In this document: positions 7,964-16,233 of the stretch, piece by piece | How the letters are laid out: each line of letters begins with the position of its first letter | Position numbering within the stretch: the first letter of the stretch is position 1 | NCBI GenBank assembly: GCA_945905765.1 | Contig: CAMDPZ010000004.1 | Coordinates: 1 to 62,017, forward strand | DNA length: 62,017 nt | DNA from: Nitrospira lenta | GTDB taxonomy: Bacteria > Nitrospirota > Nitrospiria > Nitrospirales > Nitrospiraceae | Direction of reading: 5' to 3' | The notes under the pieces: model-generated | Databases searched by the model: none | What the model saw: the letters and a program-made list of their open reading frames with translations, nothing else | What the model was told of the DNA's origin: nothing | Program-made: the position numbers and the translations under genes

Positions 7964-10585
7964 TCAAGGGCGTCGGATGATGATTTCCCCTCGCGCCCCA
8001 TCCAGACTGACTCGATCGCCTTCCCGGAGTCTCGTCGTGAGGCCCGGCACATTGGCAATGGCCGGCAATCCGTACTCGCGAGCGATGATGGCGCCATGGG
8101 AGAGCGTGCCGCCCATTTCGGCGACCAACCCCGCCGCTACACCGAATAGGGGAGCCAGACCCGGGTCGATGACCGAGACCACAAGAATGTCGCCTCGTCT
8201 GACGCGGCTCCAATCCTCCATCGACCGGATAAGACGCACCGGCCCCTCGACCAATCCCCCGCTGATCGGGATGCCCTGCAACGTCCCCTCGGACACCGCA
8301 GAGGGAAATGTGCCCAGGCCGTGGACCGCATCTCGCCAATCCCGGATTGTGTCCGGCACGTTGACTGCGGCAGACCGCTCTCGATCGGCCCTGCGAGTCT
8401 GGATTCGTTCCAGCCAATCGCGTGACCCTCTTGCTAACAAGTCGGCTCGTTCGTTATTCGTGAGATAAAAGATATCCTCCTGCGTCGAGAGGAGCCCCTG
8501 CTCAACCAATCGCTCGCCGAGGCGCAGCAGCAGACTGCGCGCCGCGGCCGAGTAATACATCAGATGATGCCGGTTCGCCTCCCGGAGGGCGAAGAACCGG
8601 CAGAGCCTGCGATACAGCCAAGAAAAAACGGCCCATCGATGGAGGCGCCAGCTAAAGCGGGCGCGAATCTCTGCCACGGCCGCTTCCCGTGTCACGGTTT
8701 GGCGCTGAAGGATGTCGGCGGGAGTGACGCCGGTGGGGGAGAGAATCTGTGTGCGCAAGACCGCCAGCAATAATTCCGGCCGATCGGAAAACCTGGGCGA
8801 CTGGACGTCCGACTCGCCGACCCCTCGATGGCCATAGTCGTCGAGATAGCGATTGAAGGCACGGAGAACCGCCGTCCCCTCCAACCTACGCCGAACCTCA
8901 CGCTGATCCCATCCCTCTGCGGTGAACAGAGACAGGACGAAAGGATCGCGTCGAGCCCTGTCCGCCAATTCCGCCAGCCGCACAATCTGCTGCGCGCTGA
9001 TTACCGTCGACTGACCCTGGAGCGCCCCGTTCAACAAAGCTCGCCAGTCTTCGCCCAGCCAGCGAGGCAGCACACCGCCCAGCGCTTGCAAACATTGCGA
9101 CACCCCTCCCGCAATGGCAAAGGTCAATTCATGCCGGTCGAGCCATCGCTCGATCTCATCGAGGCGCAACGCGAGGTCTTCGCAGGAGACAAGACTCAGC
9201 CGCTCGGCGCGATGCTCGTCCGCCAGCGCCTTCATCTCCGCGAACCAGGCCGGCCCATGTCTCACCGCCCTTCTCATCTCGACCATCATCACGAAGCCGG
9301 CGCGGGCGAAAGCCAACCATCCCAGCGGGCGGACCTCCGGCACCCTGACAAGCGCAGCCCCTCCCATCTGCTCCATCAACAAGAAGGGATCGCCCCGCAG
9401 TTGCGCGATGAGCATATGGAACAGGGTCATATTGATGTAGGGCCGGCCCTGGAATATGCGGACCGATGAAATCCCCTCTGGGATTCGGCAGCCCAAACGC
9501 CGATAGGGTGTTAGGATGTAACGCTCCATGAACTGTTCGAGAAACGACAGAGCGAGCGGGCTCGGCAGCTCCGGCAGGGTTTCCTTGAAGTTAGCCCGCG
9601 ACCATTCGCAGTCATCGTCGGTCAGTTGCGGGGACCGGGCTCTCCCTGAAATGGGACGGGCTTGAAGCAGCCAGAGGCCGCGATCGTCGCAGAGCCATTC
9701 GAGGTCCACCGGATGGCCGAACGTTTGCTCGATCCGCTTGGCGGTGCGGGCCACATCAAACAGTTGACCGTCCGACAGGATGGCGCGGCCCAGGGCCTCA
9801 TCCGGCAAGGGCAGGTCGCGAAGGCCTTGCCCGGTCATCCGCAAGGCGTGAATCTGGCCGGCGATTCTCCTGTCGCAAATCAGGAGAGGCTGCCCCTGCT
9901 CGTCCATCTCCACCACATAGTGGTCCGGCGTCGTTCGCCCCTCCACGAGGGCTGCCGCAAGCCCCGCCACCGCATCGATCACCACCTGAGTCGCCCGCCC
10001 TGTGATCGGATGGATGGAATAGGCTACACCGGCTGCTTGCGCCTCTAACATCGGCTGGAGCAGAACCGCCATAGCAGGAACATCGCGCAAGCCGGACGTC
10101 GCATGATAATTCAACACCCGCTCATTCCACATCGACAGCCAAAGGTCTTTCATCGCCAGACCGATCTCCTCGGACGGAATGCCAAGGCGCGTGAGGTAGA
10201 TCCCCGCAAAGCTGGCCGAAGCTCCGTCCTCGTTCGTAGCCGACGACCTCACGGCCCAGCGCCTCCGCAACGAAGGATCCAGTAACCGCGCCTGCTCAAG
10301 GATCTGAGCTGTCAGTTCAGCGATGTCAGAATTTTTAATGGTGATGCGGCACTGGGAAAGGATCTTCTGACGCTCTGCCCCGGACGTATGTAGGGCTGCG
10401 CTCCATCGTTCCGCCGGAGAAAACCCCGTCGAGCGGAGCGCGCGATCATACGCAACCGTCGTCACGCAAAACCCCGGGGGGACGGAGAATCCTCCTGCAA
10501 GCAGGCGAGCCAAGCCAACGGCTTTCCCTCCAACGAGAGCTGGTTCTGTGCAGGCAGCCAAAGGAAGGATGAAAGGGCGATCCAT
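7964..10585 (-). CDS. rifampicin-phosphotransferase-like / PEP-synthase-like enzyme
   Basis: 873 residues in three parts. Residues 1-320 are a PPDK-type ATP-grasp domain (GGKAVGLARLLAGGFSVPPG, WAVRSSATNEDG, VDLEWLCDDRGLWLLQARP). About 330-770 is a long helical middle with DDYGHRGVGESDVQSPRF, which resembles the substrate domain of rifampicin phosphotransferases. The C-terminus is a swivelling phosphohistidine domain with the catalytic His in GGTLSHGAIIAREYGLPAI. There is no C-terminal PEP/pyruvate TIM barrel, so this is not a normal PEP synthase. The family moves a phosphate from ATP through histidine to a small acceptor; the true acceptor here is unknown. The glycerate kinase gene lies 15 bases upstream in the same direction. 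Confidence 0.75.
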   Translation of the reverse strand: MDRPFILPLAACTEPALVGGKAVGLARLLAGGFSVPPGFCVTTVAYDRALRSTGFSPAERWSAALHTSGAERQKILSQCRITIKNSDIAELTAQILEQARLLDPSLRRRWAVRSSATNEDGASASFAGIYLTRLGIPSEEIGLAMKDLWLSMWNERVLNYHATSGLRDVPAMAVLLQPMLEAQAAGVAYSIHPITGRATQVVIDAVAGLAAALVEGRTTPDHYVVEMDEQGQPLLICDRRIAGQIHALRMTGQGLRDLPLPDEALGRAILSDGQLFDVARTAKRIEQTFGHPVDLEWLCDDRGLWLLQARPISGRARSPQLTDDDCEWSRANFKETLPELPSPLALSFLEQFMERYILTPYRRLGCRIPEGISSVRIFQGRPYINMTLFHMLIAQLRGDPFLLMEQMGGAALVRVPEVRPLGWLAFARAGFVMMVEMRRAVRHGPAWFAEMKALADEHRAERLSLVSCEDLALRLDEIERWLDRHELTFAIAGGVSQCLQALGGVLPRWLGEDWRALLNGALQGQSTVISAQQIVRLAELADRARRDPFVLSLFTAEGWDQREVRRRLEGTAVLRAFNRYLDDYGHRGVGESDVQSPRFSDRPELLLAVLRTQILSPTGVTPADILQRQTVTREAAVAEIRARFSWRLHRWAVFSWLYRRLCRFFALREANRHHLMYYSAAARSLLLRLGERLVEQGLLSTQEDIFYLTNNERADLLARGSRDWLERIQTRRADRERSAAVNVPDTIRDWRDAVHGLGTFPSAVSEGTLQGIPISGGLVEGPVRLIRSMEDWSRVRRGDILVVSVIDPGLAPLFGVAAGLVAEMGGTLSHGAIIAREYGLPAIANVPGLTTRLREGDRVSLDGARGEIIIRRP

Positions 10586-10600
10586 TGAAACGGATAGTAC

Positions 10601-11929
10601 CTACCGCACGAGGAGGAGGTAAAGATCATTCACGTTCGTGCCGGTGGGGCCAGTGACGATGAGCTGATCGAGCTTCTTCAAAGCCGGATAGGTATTGTGG
10701 CCCTTCAGGGCCCCTGCGAGATTTACCTGAAGCCGCTGCGCTCGGGCCACCGTGCCGCCGTCGACCACGGCACCAGCCGCATCGGTCGGACCATCGGTCC
10801 CATCGGTGCCGATCGCTACGACCCACACCTCGGCCAGACCGGCGATTTCCAGCGCGGCGGCGGTCGCGAATTCCTGCGCCCGCCCGCCTGTGCCCCTCCC
10901 CGTCACGGTCACGGTGGTTTCGCCACCGGCCACGAGACAGCAGGGTTTGCGCACCGGTCTACCCTTGCGCAACAGCGTCTTCGCCCTGGCGCCAAACCGC
11001 TGCCCCGCCTCACGAGCCTCTCCGGTTATGGCCTCTTGCACGATAGTCAGAAAACCAGCCTCCCTGGCTGCGCGGGCGACAGCCCTGACCGCCACTCCGT
11101 TATTCCCGACGATATGCTGGCGGACACGACGGAATAAAGGGGAGCCTGGCTTCGGCGTTTCACTCACAAGACCCCGGCAGCCCCGGTCGAGATGCTGCCG
11201 TACTCGTTGCGGGACCGTCATCCAGATACGATAGCGCTTTAAAATCGCAATCGCGTCGCAATACGTCGTGGGGTCTGGAACCGTCGGCCCCGATGCGATG
11301 GTGCTGAGGTCGTCCCCCAACACATCGGACAGGATCAGCGTCACCACGGTGGCATCGCTCAGCTCAGCGAGCCGTCCGCCTTTAATGCGCGAGAGGTGTT
11401 TGCGAACGGTATTGATGTCACGAATGGTCGCGCCGCAACGCAGAAGTTTTTCTGTGGTCCGTTGCTTGTCGGCTAACGTCACCCCTGCGACAGGAGCCGG
11501 CAAGAGACTGGAGGCGCCGCCGGACAGGAGCACGATCAAGAGATCGCGCCGCCCGAGTGCTGACACCATGGCGCAGAGCTTGGCTGCCGCGCGCTGACCT
11601 GACCGGTCGGGAACCGGATGGCCTGCTTCCGCCACGAGGATCCGTTTCATCGGCAGGCCATGGCCCTGCTTCACCACGATAAACCCGCTGTGCAACCAAT
11701 GGCCCAGCCTCTGCTCTACCGCCTGGGCCATCGGAGCCGTGGCCTTGCCTGCTCCGACCACGACCACCCGTTCATAGTTGTTCAAATCGTATCGGCGGCG
11801 GCCGATGGTGAGAGCCGCTCCGTCCCTGGAAATGGCGCGGCCGACCGCCGCATAGGCGTCGACCGCGTCCAGTCCTCGACTGAGTATTTTCTTTAGCAGT
11901 GGCTTGATAGGAGAGGAAGGAATCTGCAT
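10601..11929 (-). CDS. gckA: glycerate 2-kinase (GckA/MOFRL family)
   Basis: 442 residues of the DUF4147/MOFRL glycerate kinase family, which phosphorylates D-glycerate to 2-phosphoglycerate. Diagnostic segments: VVVVGAGKATAPMAQAVE, GHPVPDRSGQRAA, LIVLLSGGASSLLPAPV, NTVRKHLSRIKGGRLA, LILSDVLGDDLSTIASGPT, and at the C-terminus VAGGETTVTVTGRGTGGRAQE and AIGTDGTDGPTDAAGA. It starts the pair with the phosphotransferase-like gene. A 2-phosphoglycerate product would feed enolase and PEP. Confidence 0.88.
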   Translation of the reverse strand: MQIPSSPIKPLLKKILSRGLDAVDAYAAVGRAISRDGAALTIGRRRYDLNNYERVVVVGAGKATAPMAQAVEQRLGHWLHSGFIVVKQGHGLPMKRILVAEAGHPVPDRSGQRAAAKLCAMVSALGRRDLLIVLLSGGASSLLPAPVAGVTLADKQRTTEKLLRCGATIRDINTVRKHLSRIKGGRLAELSDATVVTLILSDVLGDDLSTIASGPTVPDPTTYCDAIAILKRYRIWMTVPQRVRQHLDRGCRGLVSETPKPGSPLFRRVRQHIVGNNGVAVRAVARAAREAGFLTIVQEAITGEAREAGQRFGARAKTLLRKGRPVRKPCCLVAGGETTVTVTGRGTGGRAQEFATAAALEIAGLAEVWVVAIGTDGTDGPTDAAGAVVDGGTVARAQRLQVNLAGALKGHNTYPALKKLDQLIVTGPTGTNVNDLYLLLVR

Positions 11930-11969
11930 CGGACTGCTGATGGGCTCGCTGGATATATTATCTTACGAT

Positions 11970-12053
11970 GGTCCGGTGAGTCCCCCACTGCGCGCGTCCA
12001 ACGAGGGCCTTCTCAGACCGCGCGTTGCGCGAGCACAGGGGACTCGCCGGACC
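11970..12053 (-). ncRNA. structured 3' element, copy 2, after the transglycosylase homologue
   Basis: Begins 10 bases after the stop of the transglycosylase-like gene. GGTCCGGTGAGTCCCC (11970-11985) pairs with GGGGACTCGCCGGACC (12038-12053) with one mismatch. The 49-base core at 11987-12035 aligns without gaps to the core of the dapL element at about 80% identity, while the outer stems are unrelated in sequence. In the core, CAACG/CGTTG here replaces GAACG/CGTTC there, so the pair is kept. Confidence 0.55.
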
Positions 12054-12062
12054 AGCCCCCCG

Positions 12063-13121
12063 TTAGGGGGCCTTCTCCTGCTTGAAGCACCGAGTCGGAC
12101 AGCTTTGCCGCGGGACTCGCATCTGATAGACCCCACGCGGGAGCGCATCCTTTTTGAACTCAGGATTCAACATCTTAAGTTCAAGGAAATAGGTCCCGAA
12201 TTCCTCGGCAATCGAGGTGAGGGCTCGCTGAGAATCTTTCACATTGATGGTAACCGTTTCGGTTTCCATCGGCATGTAGAGGTCCTTCTTGCTGAGCCCC
12301 AAATACTTCTCCGGCTGCGAGTAGATTTCCTTGGCGGCAATGATGCGCGGAACATAGCGCATCGTTTCCCGCGGCCCATGCATCTTCCAATAGTCGGTAA
12401 TGTTCTGTTCCTTCAGGAGCCGGCGCACTCGCTCTTCTCCGGCATTGTACGAGGCCATGGCCATGAACCAATCGTTCTTCTCAAAGTCCTTGAGATAGCG
12501 CAAATACTTGACCGCCGCTTCCGTCGACATTTCCAAATTGCGACGTTCGTCAAGAACCTCGTCGCTCTTGAGGCGATAGCGCTTCCCGGTGGAGGGGATA
12601 AACTGCCAGGGGCCCGAGGCTTTTGCCTTTGAATAGGCGGCGGCCACGCACTTGCTCTTCACCAGCAACATGTACTTGAGATCGTCCGGCAATCCGGCCT
12701 CAGCCAGCTGCTTTTCGGCTGGAGGGAAACAGCGCCCGGTGCGCTTGGCCAGGATGATGCTTTCGCCCTGATCTTCCAAGAACTGATAGAACTCGTACTC
12801 GATGCGTTCGCGCACCTGCCAGTTATCGAGAGGGACCGGCTTGCCGGCAAAGGTCAATTTATCAGGCAGCTTAAACGAACTGAGGAAGTAGCGGTCGCCT
12901 TCTCGCTTAATTTCAGGAAGGATGACGAGACGCCCCTCTGACTCGTTGGGATTATCGAGGGGATCGATCAACCCCAGATCGCGCTCAAGGTCACCATTCA
13001 CTCCAGCATGCGGCGTACTTTCCTTCACCGCAGGCTGCGGTTGAGTCCCTGCTGAAACCGGGAGCGTGACGGCCATCCACAAGCCACTGATCACTAATGC
13101 GCGCTGAGCCCGCGTCGTCAT
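12063..13121 (-). CDS. lytic transglycosylase (MltD-like) homologue lacking the catalytic Glu
   Basis: 352 residues: signal peptide (residues 1-24), a linker, an SLT domain (about 100-290) and a weak LysM-like C-terminus (SIAEEFGTYFLELKMLNP). The SLT motifs SGPWQFIPSTGKRY and ASYNAGEERVRR are intact, and MRYVPRIIAAKEIYSQP matches MltD-type enzymes. However, the motif normally reading [IV]-E-S reads LVKSKC: Lys155 (codon 12657-12659, AAG) stands where the catalytic glutamate belongs, a single G-to-A step from GAG. The protein may bind peptidoglycan without cutting it, or the base may be a sequencing error. It is followed by structured element copy 2. Confidence 0.85.
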   Translation of the reverse strand: MTTRAQRALVISGLWMAVTLPVSAGTQPQPAVKESTPHAGVNGDLERDLGLIDPLDNPNESEGRLVILPEIKREGDRYFLSSFKLPDKLTFAGKPVPLDNWQVRERIEYEFYQFLEDQGESIILAKRTGRCFPPAEKQLAEAGLPDDLKYMLLVKSKCVAAAYSKAKASGPWQFIPSTGKRYRLKSDEVLDERRNLEMSTEAAVKYLRYLKDFEKNDWFMAMASYNAGEERVRRLLKEQNITDYWKMHGPRETMRYVPRIIAAKEIYSQPEKYLGLSKKDLYMPMETETVTINVKDSQRALTSIAEEFGTYFLELKMLNPEFKKDALPRGVYQMRVPRQSCPTRCFKQEKAP

Positions 13122-13243
13122 GCCAATCCTACCTCCTATGATCTATCGGAAGAATCATCTAACGTTACGGCTTCATGCTATCAGCACAGCGAAAGACCGG
13201 CAAGCAGGATCGACTTTCAAATTCATGCTAGACTGCACCGACT

Positions 13244-13966
13244 ATGCGCGCACTCACTCTCCTCAACGATCGCATCGCCGGCTGTACTATCTGCCCTCGG
13301 CTCGTCGCCTATCGAAACACGGTCGCGGCGGAAAAACGAAAGCAGTTTGAAGACTGGACCTATTGGGGGAAACCGGTCCCGGGGTTCGGAGACCCCCAGG
13401 CCCGCCTCTACGTGCTCGGACTTGCGCCGGCCGCCCATGGCGGCAATCGAACCGGGCGGATGTTTACCGGCGATCGCAGCGGGGATTGGCTCTATGACGC
13501 CTTGCATCGATTCGGCTTCGCCAATCAAGCCGCCTCGCACCACCGAGACGATGGACTGAAGCTGTCGGATTGCTACATCGGCGCGACGGTCCGCTGTGCG
13601 CCGCCTGATAATAAGCCGGCTCCTGAAGAGTTCACGGCCTGCCGGCCCTATCTGCGGGAGGAACTGAAACTGTTACGGAACACCCAGGTGGTGGTAGCTC
13701 TGGGCAAGATTGCCTTCGATCACTATCTGAGGGCTTGTCGCGATGAGGGGCTGAAACTCCCCTCACCGCTCCCGAAGTTTTCCCATGGAGTCGTCAAAGC
13801 ACTTCCCTGGGGCATCACGCTAATCGGCTCCTACCATCCGAGCCAGCAAAACACTTTTACCGGACTCTTAACCCGCCCGATGTTTCAGCACATTTTTTCC
13901 ACGGCACGCCAGCGACTCACCGAATCAACAGGCACTCGAACCAGCAAGGCCGCAGCACACACATAA
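13244..13966 (+). CDS. uracil-DNA glycosylase, family 5 (UdgB-like)
   Basis: 240 residues. N-terminal iron-sulfur cysteines CTICPRL, then the family 5 motif GLAPAAHGGNRTGRMFTGD and the C-terminal motif SYHPSQQNTFTG. A second cysteine area is DCYIGATVRCAPP. Family 4/5 enzymes remove uracil and, for family 5, hypoxanthine and other deaminated bases from DNA; family 5 lacks the polar catalytic residue of motif A, as seen here (GLAPAAHG). It stands alone on the plus strand, divergent from the transglycosylase homologue. Confidence 0.88.
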   Translation: MRALTLLNDRIAGCTICPRLVAYRNTVAAEKRKQFEDWTYWGKPVPGFGDPQARLYVLGLAPAAHGGNRTGRMFTGDRSGDWLYDALHRFGFANQAASHHRDDGLKLSDCYIGATVRCAPPDNKPAPEEFTACRPYLREELKLLRNTQVVVALGKIAFDHYLRACRDEGLKLPSPLPKFSHGVVKALPWGITLIGSYHPSQQNTFTGLLTRPMFQHIFSTARQRLTESTGTRTSKAAAHT

Positions 13967-13967
13967 C

Positions 13968-14057
13968 TGTGAACGCTGAACGATGAAACGAGATTAGCTT
14001 CCTCGTTCATCGCTCGCCGTCTCCTGGCCTGGCGGACTTTTTCAGCAGCCCGCTAGA
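13968..14057. repeat. intergenic repeats: GAACGATGA units and half of an inverted-repeat element
   Basis: Between the convergent glycosylase and transaldolase genes. CGATGAAACGAG and CTCGTTCATCG form an imperfect inverted repeat. Directly after it, 14031-14057 reads GGCGGACTTTTTCAGCAGCC then CGCTAGA, which matches the right arm of the element at 46657-46785 with only a few changes; no matching left arm is present. The pair may act as a bidirectional terminator. Confidence 0.5.
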
Positions 14058-14059
14058 TA

Positions 14060-14707
14060 TTATTTTTTGGCCTGGGCTTCCCAATCCGCCAAAAACTTCT
14101 TGAGGCCGATATCGGTCAAGGGATGTTTCACCATCTGCTGAAAGATCGAGAAGGGCATCGTACAAATGTGCCCCCCGATCAGCGCGGCCTCGACCACATG
14201 CTGAGGATGGCGCACACTGGCAACCAACACCTGGGTTTTATAATCGTAATTGCGGTAGATGGTCAAAATCTGACGGATCAGCTCCATCCCGTTCGAGCTG
14301 ATGTCGTCGAGCCGGCCGATGAAGGGGGACACGCACCAGGCGCCGGCTTTCGCCGCTAGAAGCGCTTGAGTCGGAGAGAAGCAGAGGGTGACGTTCACCT
14401 TGATGCCTTCGGCAGCCAATCGTTTAGTGGCCTTCAATCCCTCCGCAATCAAGGGCACCTTCACGACGATATTCTTATGGATCTTCGCGAGCTCCTTCCC
14501 TTCCTTCACCATGTCATCGGCCTCAAGGCTGACGACTTCTGCGCTGATCGGCCCATCCACAATCTTGCAAATCTCAACCAGCATTTCCTTGAAGCTGCGC
14601 CCTTCCTTTGCCACGAGCGACGGATTCGTGGTCACTCCGTCGAGCAGTCCCAGGCTGGCTGCTTCCTGAATTTCTTTCACGTTGGCGGTATCAAGAAAAA
14701 ACTTCAT
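14060..14707 (-). CDS. tal: transaldolase / fructose-6-phosphate aldolase-like (TalC type)
   Basis: 215 residues, the short class of transaldolase. [16 protein letters not shown] and [17 protein letters not shown] are the standard N-terminus, and the Schiff-base lysine is K83 in [41 protein letters not shown] and [16 protein letters not shown] complete the barrel. It moves a dihydroxyacetone unit between sugar phosphates in the non-oxidative pentose phosphate pathway; an aldolase role cannot be told apart by sequence reading. Monocistronic. Confidence 0.88.
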   Translation of the reverse strand: MKFFLDTANVKEIQEAASLGLLDGVTTNPSLVAKEGRSFKEMLVEICKIVDGPISAEVVSLEADDMVKEGKELAKIHKNIVVKVPLIAEGLKATKRLAAEGIKVNVTLCFSPTQALLAAKAGAWCVSPFIGRLDDISSNGMELIRQILTIYRNYDYKTQVLVASVRHPQHVVEAALIGGHICTMPFSIFQQMVKHPLTDIGLKKFLADWEAQAKK

Positions 14708-14906
14708 GGGGTTATCCTTTCATATCGAGATGAGACGTTCGTGTATACATTTGATGGCAGCCATTCTATGAAGAACTCGAACGATGCGCAACGGTCTGCC
14801 GAATCGCCCGGTTTGACAGGTCTCTGCATGGCAGTTAAGATTCGATTGTGATCGGCCCGTTGATTGATTTATCTATCGACCGACGCCTACGACGAGGAGA
14901 CCTACC

Positions 14907-15218
14907 ATGAAACGATCTACCTGGCTGCTGTTCTGCTGTCTGCTCCTCACTGCCTGCGGCGGCAGTAACCCCTATCTTGAACAGTCGCTCAAACCGGCTG
15001 AGCTGCAGGGCAAAGATAAAGCCTGGTTTGAGAAAAACTGGGGAACGCCAAACGGCAAGGCCCCAAGATTTTTCGGCGGCGAAACCTGGACCTATTACCG
15101 CATCGCCGGCGGCAAATCCAGCTTGCCTCTCTTTAATTTCTCGCCCAATGAATGCCAAATCACGCTTAAGTTCGATAAAGAAGAAAAACTCTCAGACTAC
15201 AGTTACTCTGGCTGCTAA
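14907..15218 (+). CDS. small lipoprotein
   Basis: 103 residues. A signal peptide ends in the lipobox LLTAC (Cys about residue 17), followed by GGSNPYLEQSLKPAELQG. The mature part (KAWFEKNWGTPNGKAPRFFGGETWTYY, CQITLKFDKEEKLSDYSYSGC) resembles BamE/SmpA-like folds, in which a short domain compares gene products of outer membrane assembly, but the match is only by general pattern. GAGGAGACC precedes the ATG. It converges with and overlaps the YHS gene by 4 bases. Confidence 0.75.
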   Translation: MKRSTWLLFCCLLLTACGGSNPYLEQSLKPAELQGKDKAWFEKNWGTPNGKAPRFFGGETWTYYRIAGGKSSLPLFNFSPNECQITLKFDKEEKLSDYSYSGC

Positions 15219-15466
15219 CCGGCGAGCTGCTCCTGAAACTTGTGCGCGCAGGATCGGCTGCAAAAATAATAGGTCTGCCCCCCGATATCTTCCGTCACCG
15301 CTACGCCCCGGGGCACAAAAACCCGGCAAACCGGATCCTGCACCATCTGATCCTTGCCTGAAGAGAGCCGTTCTGGCTGGCCCTGGCCCTTGAATTCCCG
15401 CAAGGCCCTCCGAAGAAGAAAGTACAGTACTGCAAGTAGCCCAAGAATAAAGATGATCCTATACAT
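15215..15466 (-). CDS. membrane-anchored YHS-domain protein
   Basis: 83 residues: one membrane helix (about 3-20, IIFILGLLAVLYFLLRRA) and a C-terminal YHS/TRASH-like metal-binding domain, DPVCRVFVPRGVAVTEDIGG and YYFCSRSCAHKF. The Cys-x-His-like pattern (C...C...C) is used for metal sensing or handling in related proteins. The gene ends inside the last codons of the neighbouring lipoprotein gene. Confidence 0.78.
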   Translation of the reverse strand: MYRIIFILGLLAVLYFLLRRALREFKGQGQPERLSSGKDQMVQDPVCRVFVPRGVAVTEDIGGQTYYFCSRSCAHKFQEQLAG

Positions 15467-15679
15467 GGTGGTACCCTTTCATGATGCCACATCCTATGGG
15501 ACAGTCCACACTCTGTCAAGAACTCCATAAGCCGTTTTATCCAAGCGTTAACTGCCTTTTATCCATGGTTTACGTCCAAATGGCCCATATGGCCCTGCGC
15601 ATCAAGGGCCCTCATCCCCAATAAGACCTAGTACTTCAGATGTATATGCCTCTAGCCCGCAACGTGCTAGAGTGTTGCT

Positions 15680-15832
15680 ATGATGACTTGTGATAAATGC
15701 CGCGGGTCAATGTTACCGGAACGGGCAGTGGATCTGAACGCAGGGCTTGCGATCACAGTGTTTGCATGTTTGAACTGTGGCCGTCGGAAATCAGCGGGTC
15801 AAGAACCTCGGCCTATTACCGCTCGACATTAA
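15680..15832 (+). CDS. 50-residue zinc-ribbon protein
   Basis: A short frame starting ATGATGACT encodes MMTCDKCRGSMLPERA and, after a hydrophobic stretch, FACLNCGRRKSAG, ending at TAA (15830-15832). The two CxxC knuckles make a minimal zinc ribbon. The pattern CxKC[RK]GxM[LM]xER...CLNCG is shared with the 62-residue protein at 44234-44422, which supports it being a real gene even though no clear Shine-Dalgarno is seen. Confidence 0.6.
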   Translation: MMTCDKCRGSMLPERAVDLNAGLAITVFACLNCGRRKSAGQEPRPITARH

Positions 15833-16233
15833 TCCGCGCGATAACAGTACCAGCTCACGCACGACGAGCAGAAGGCAGCTCACGCTATCTTTCATAGCGG
15901 TTTGCCTTCTGACTGCCTCGCCCCCTGTAGGGGATTGAGATTCGTCACTCCACTGCGATGACCAAACGGAGAACGACTGGTCTCCCTACCTCGTCTATAC
16001 GAGTATCGGGTGAGCCCTGTCCGTGATCCATGATGGACTTCTTTGCCCATAGGCGAACCTATGGCATAGAGGCCCCTATCTCCAGACTCGTCCATCCCGC
16101 ACAGGGCTACTGCAACTACCTCCCGCTCTGGGAAGTAGCGCAACCATTACGTTCGACCATGTTAATTGGGATACCACGCCGACGATTGGTGGAGGATTCG
16201 TCACGACCGATCGCACAAGGACAGGGCAGGATT
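15833..16233. other. 401 bases with no convincing gene
   Basis: Short open frames cross this stretch on both strands but none has a recognisable domain or ribosome site. It holds a CCCCTGTAGGGG palindrome near 15922-15933 followed by ATTGAGA, and CCGATTG-rich sequence before the dapB stop. It may be decayed DNA or an unrecognised regulatory area. Confidence 0.4.

Noticed and set aside
14907-15218. Calling the small lipoprotein bamE
   Set aside because: Only the lipobox and general size fit; the mature domain is not close enough to name.
15911-15940. CRISPR-repeat-like stretch (CCCCTGTAGGGGATTGAGA)
   Set aside because: It resembles the end of some CRISPR repeats, but there is only one copy, no second repeat at spacer distance, and no cas gene.
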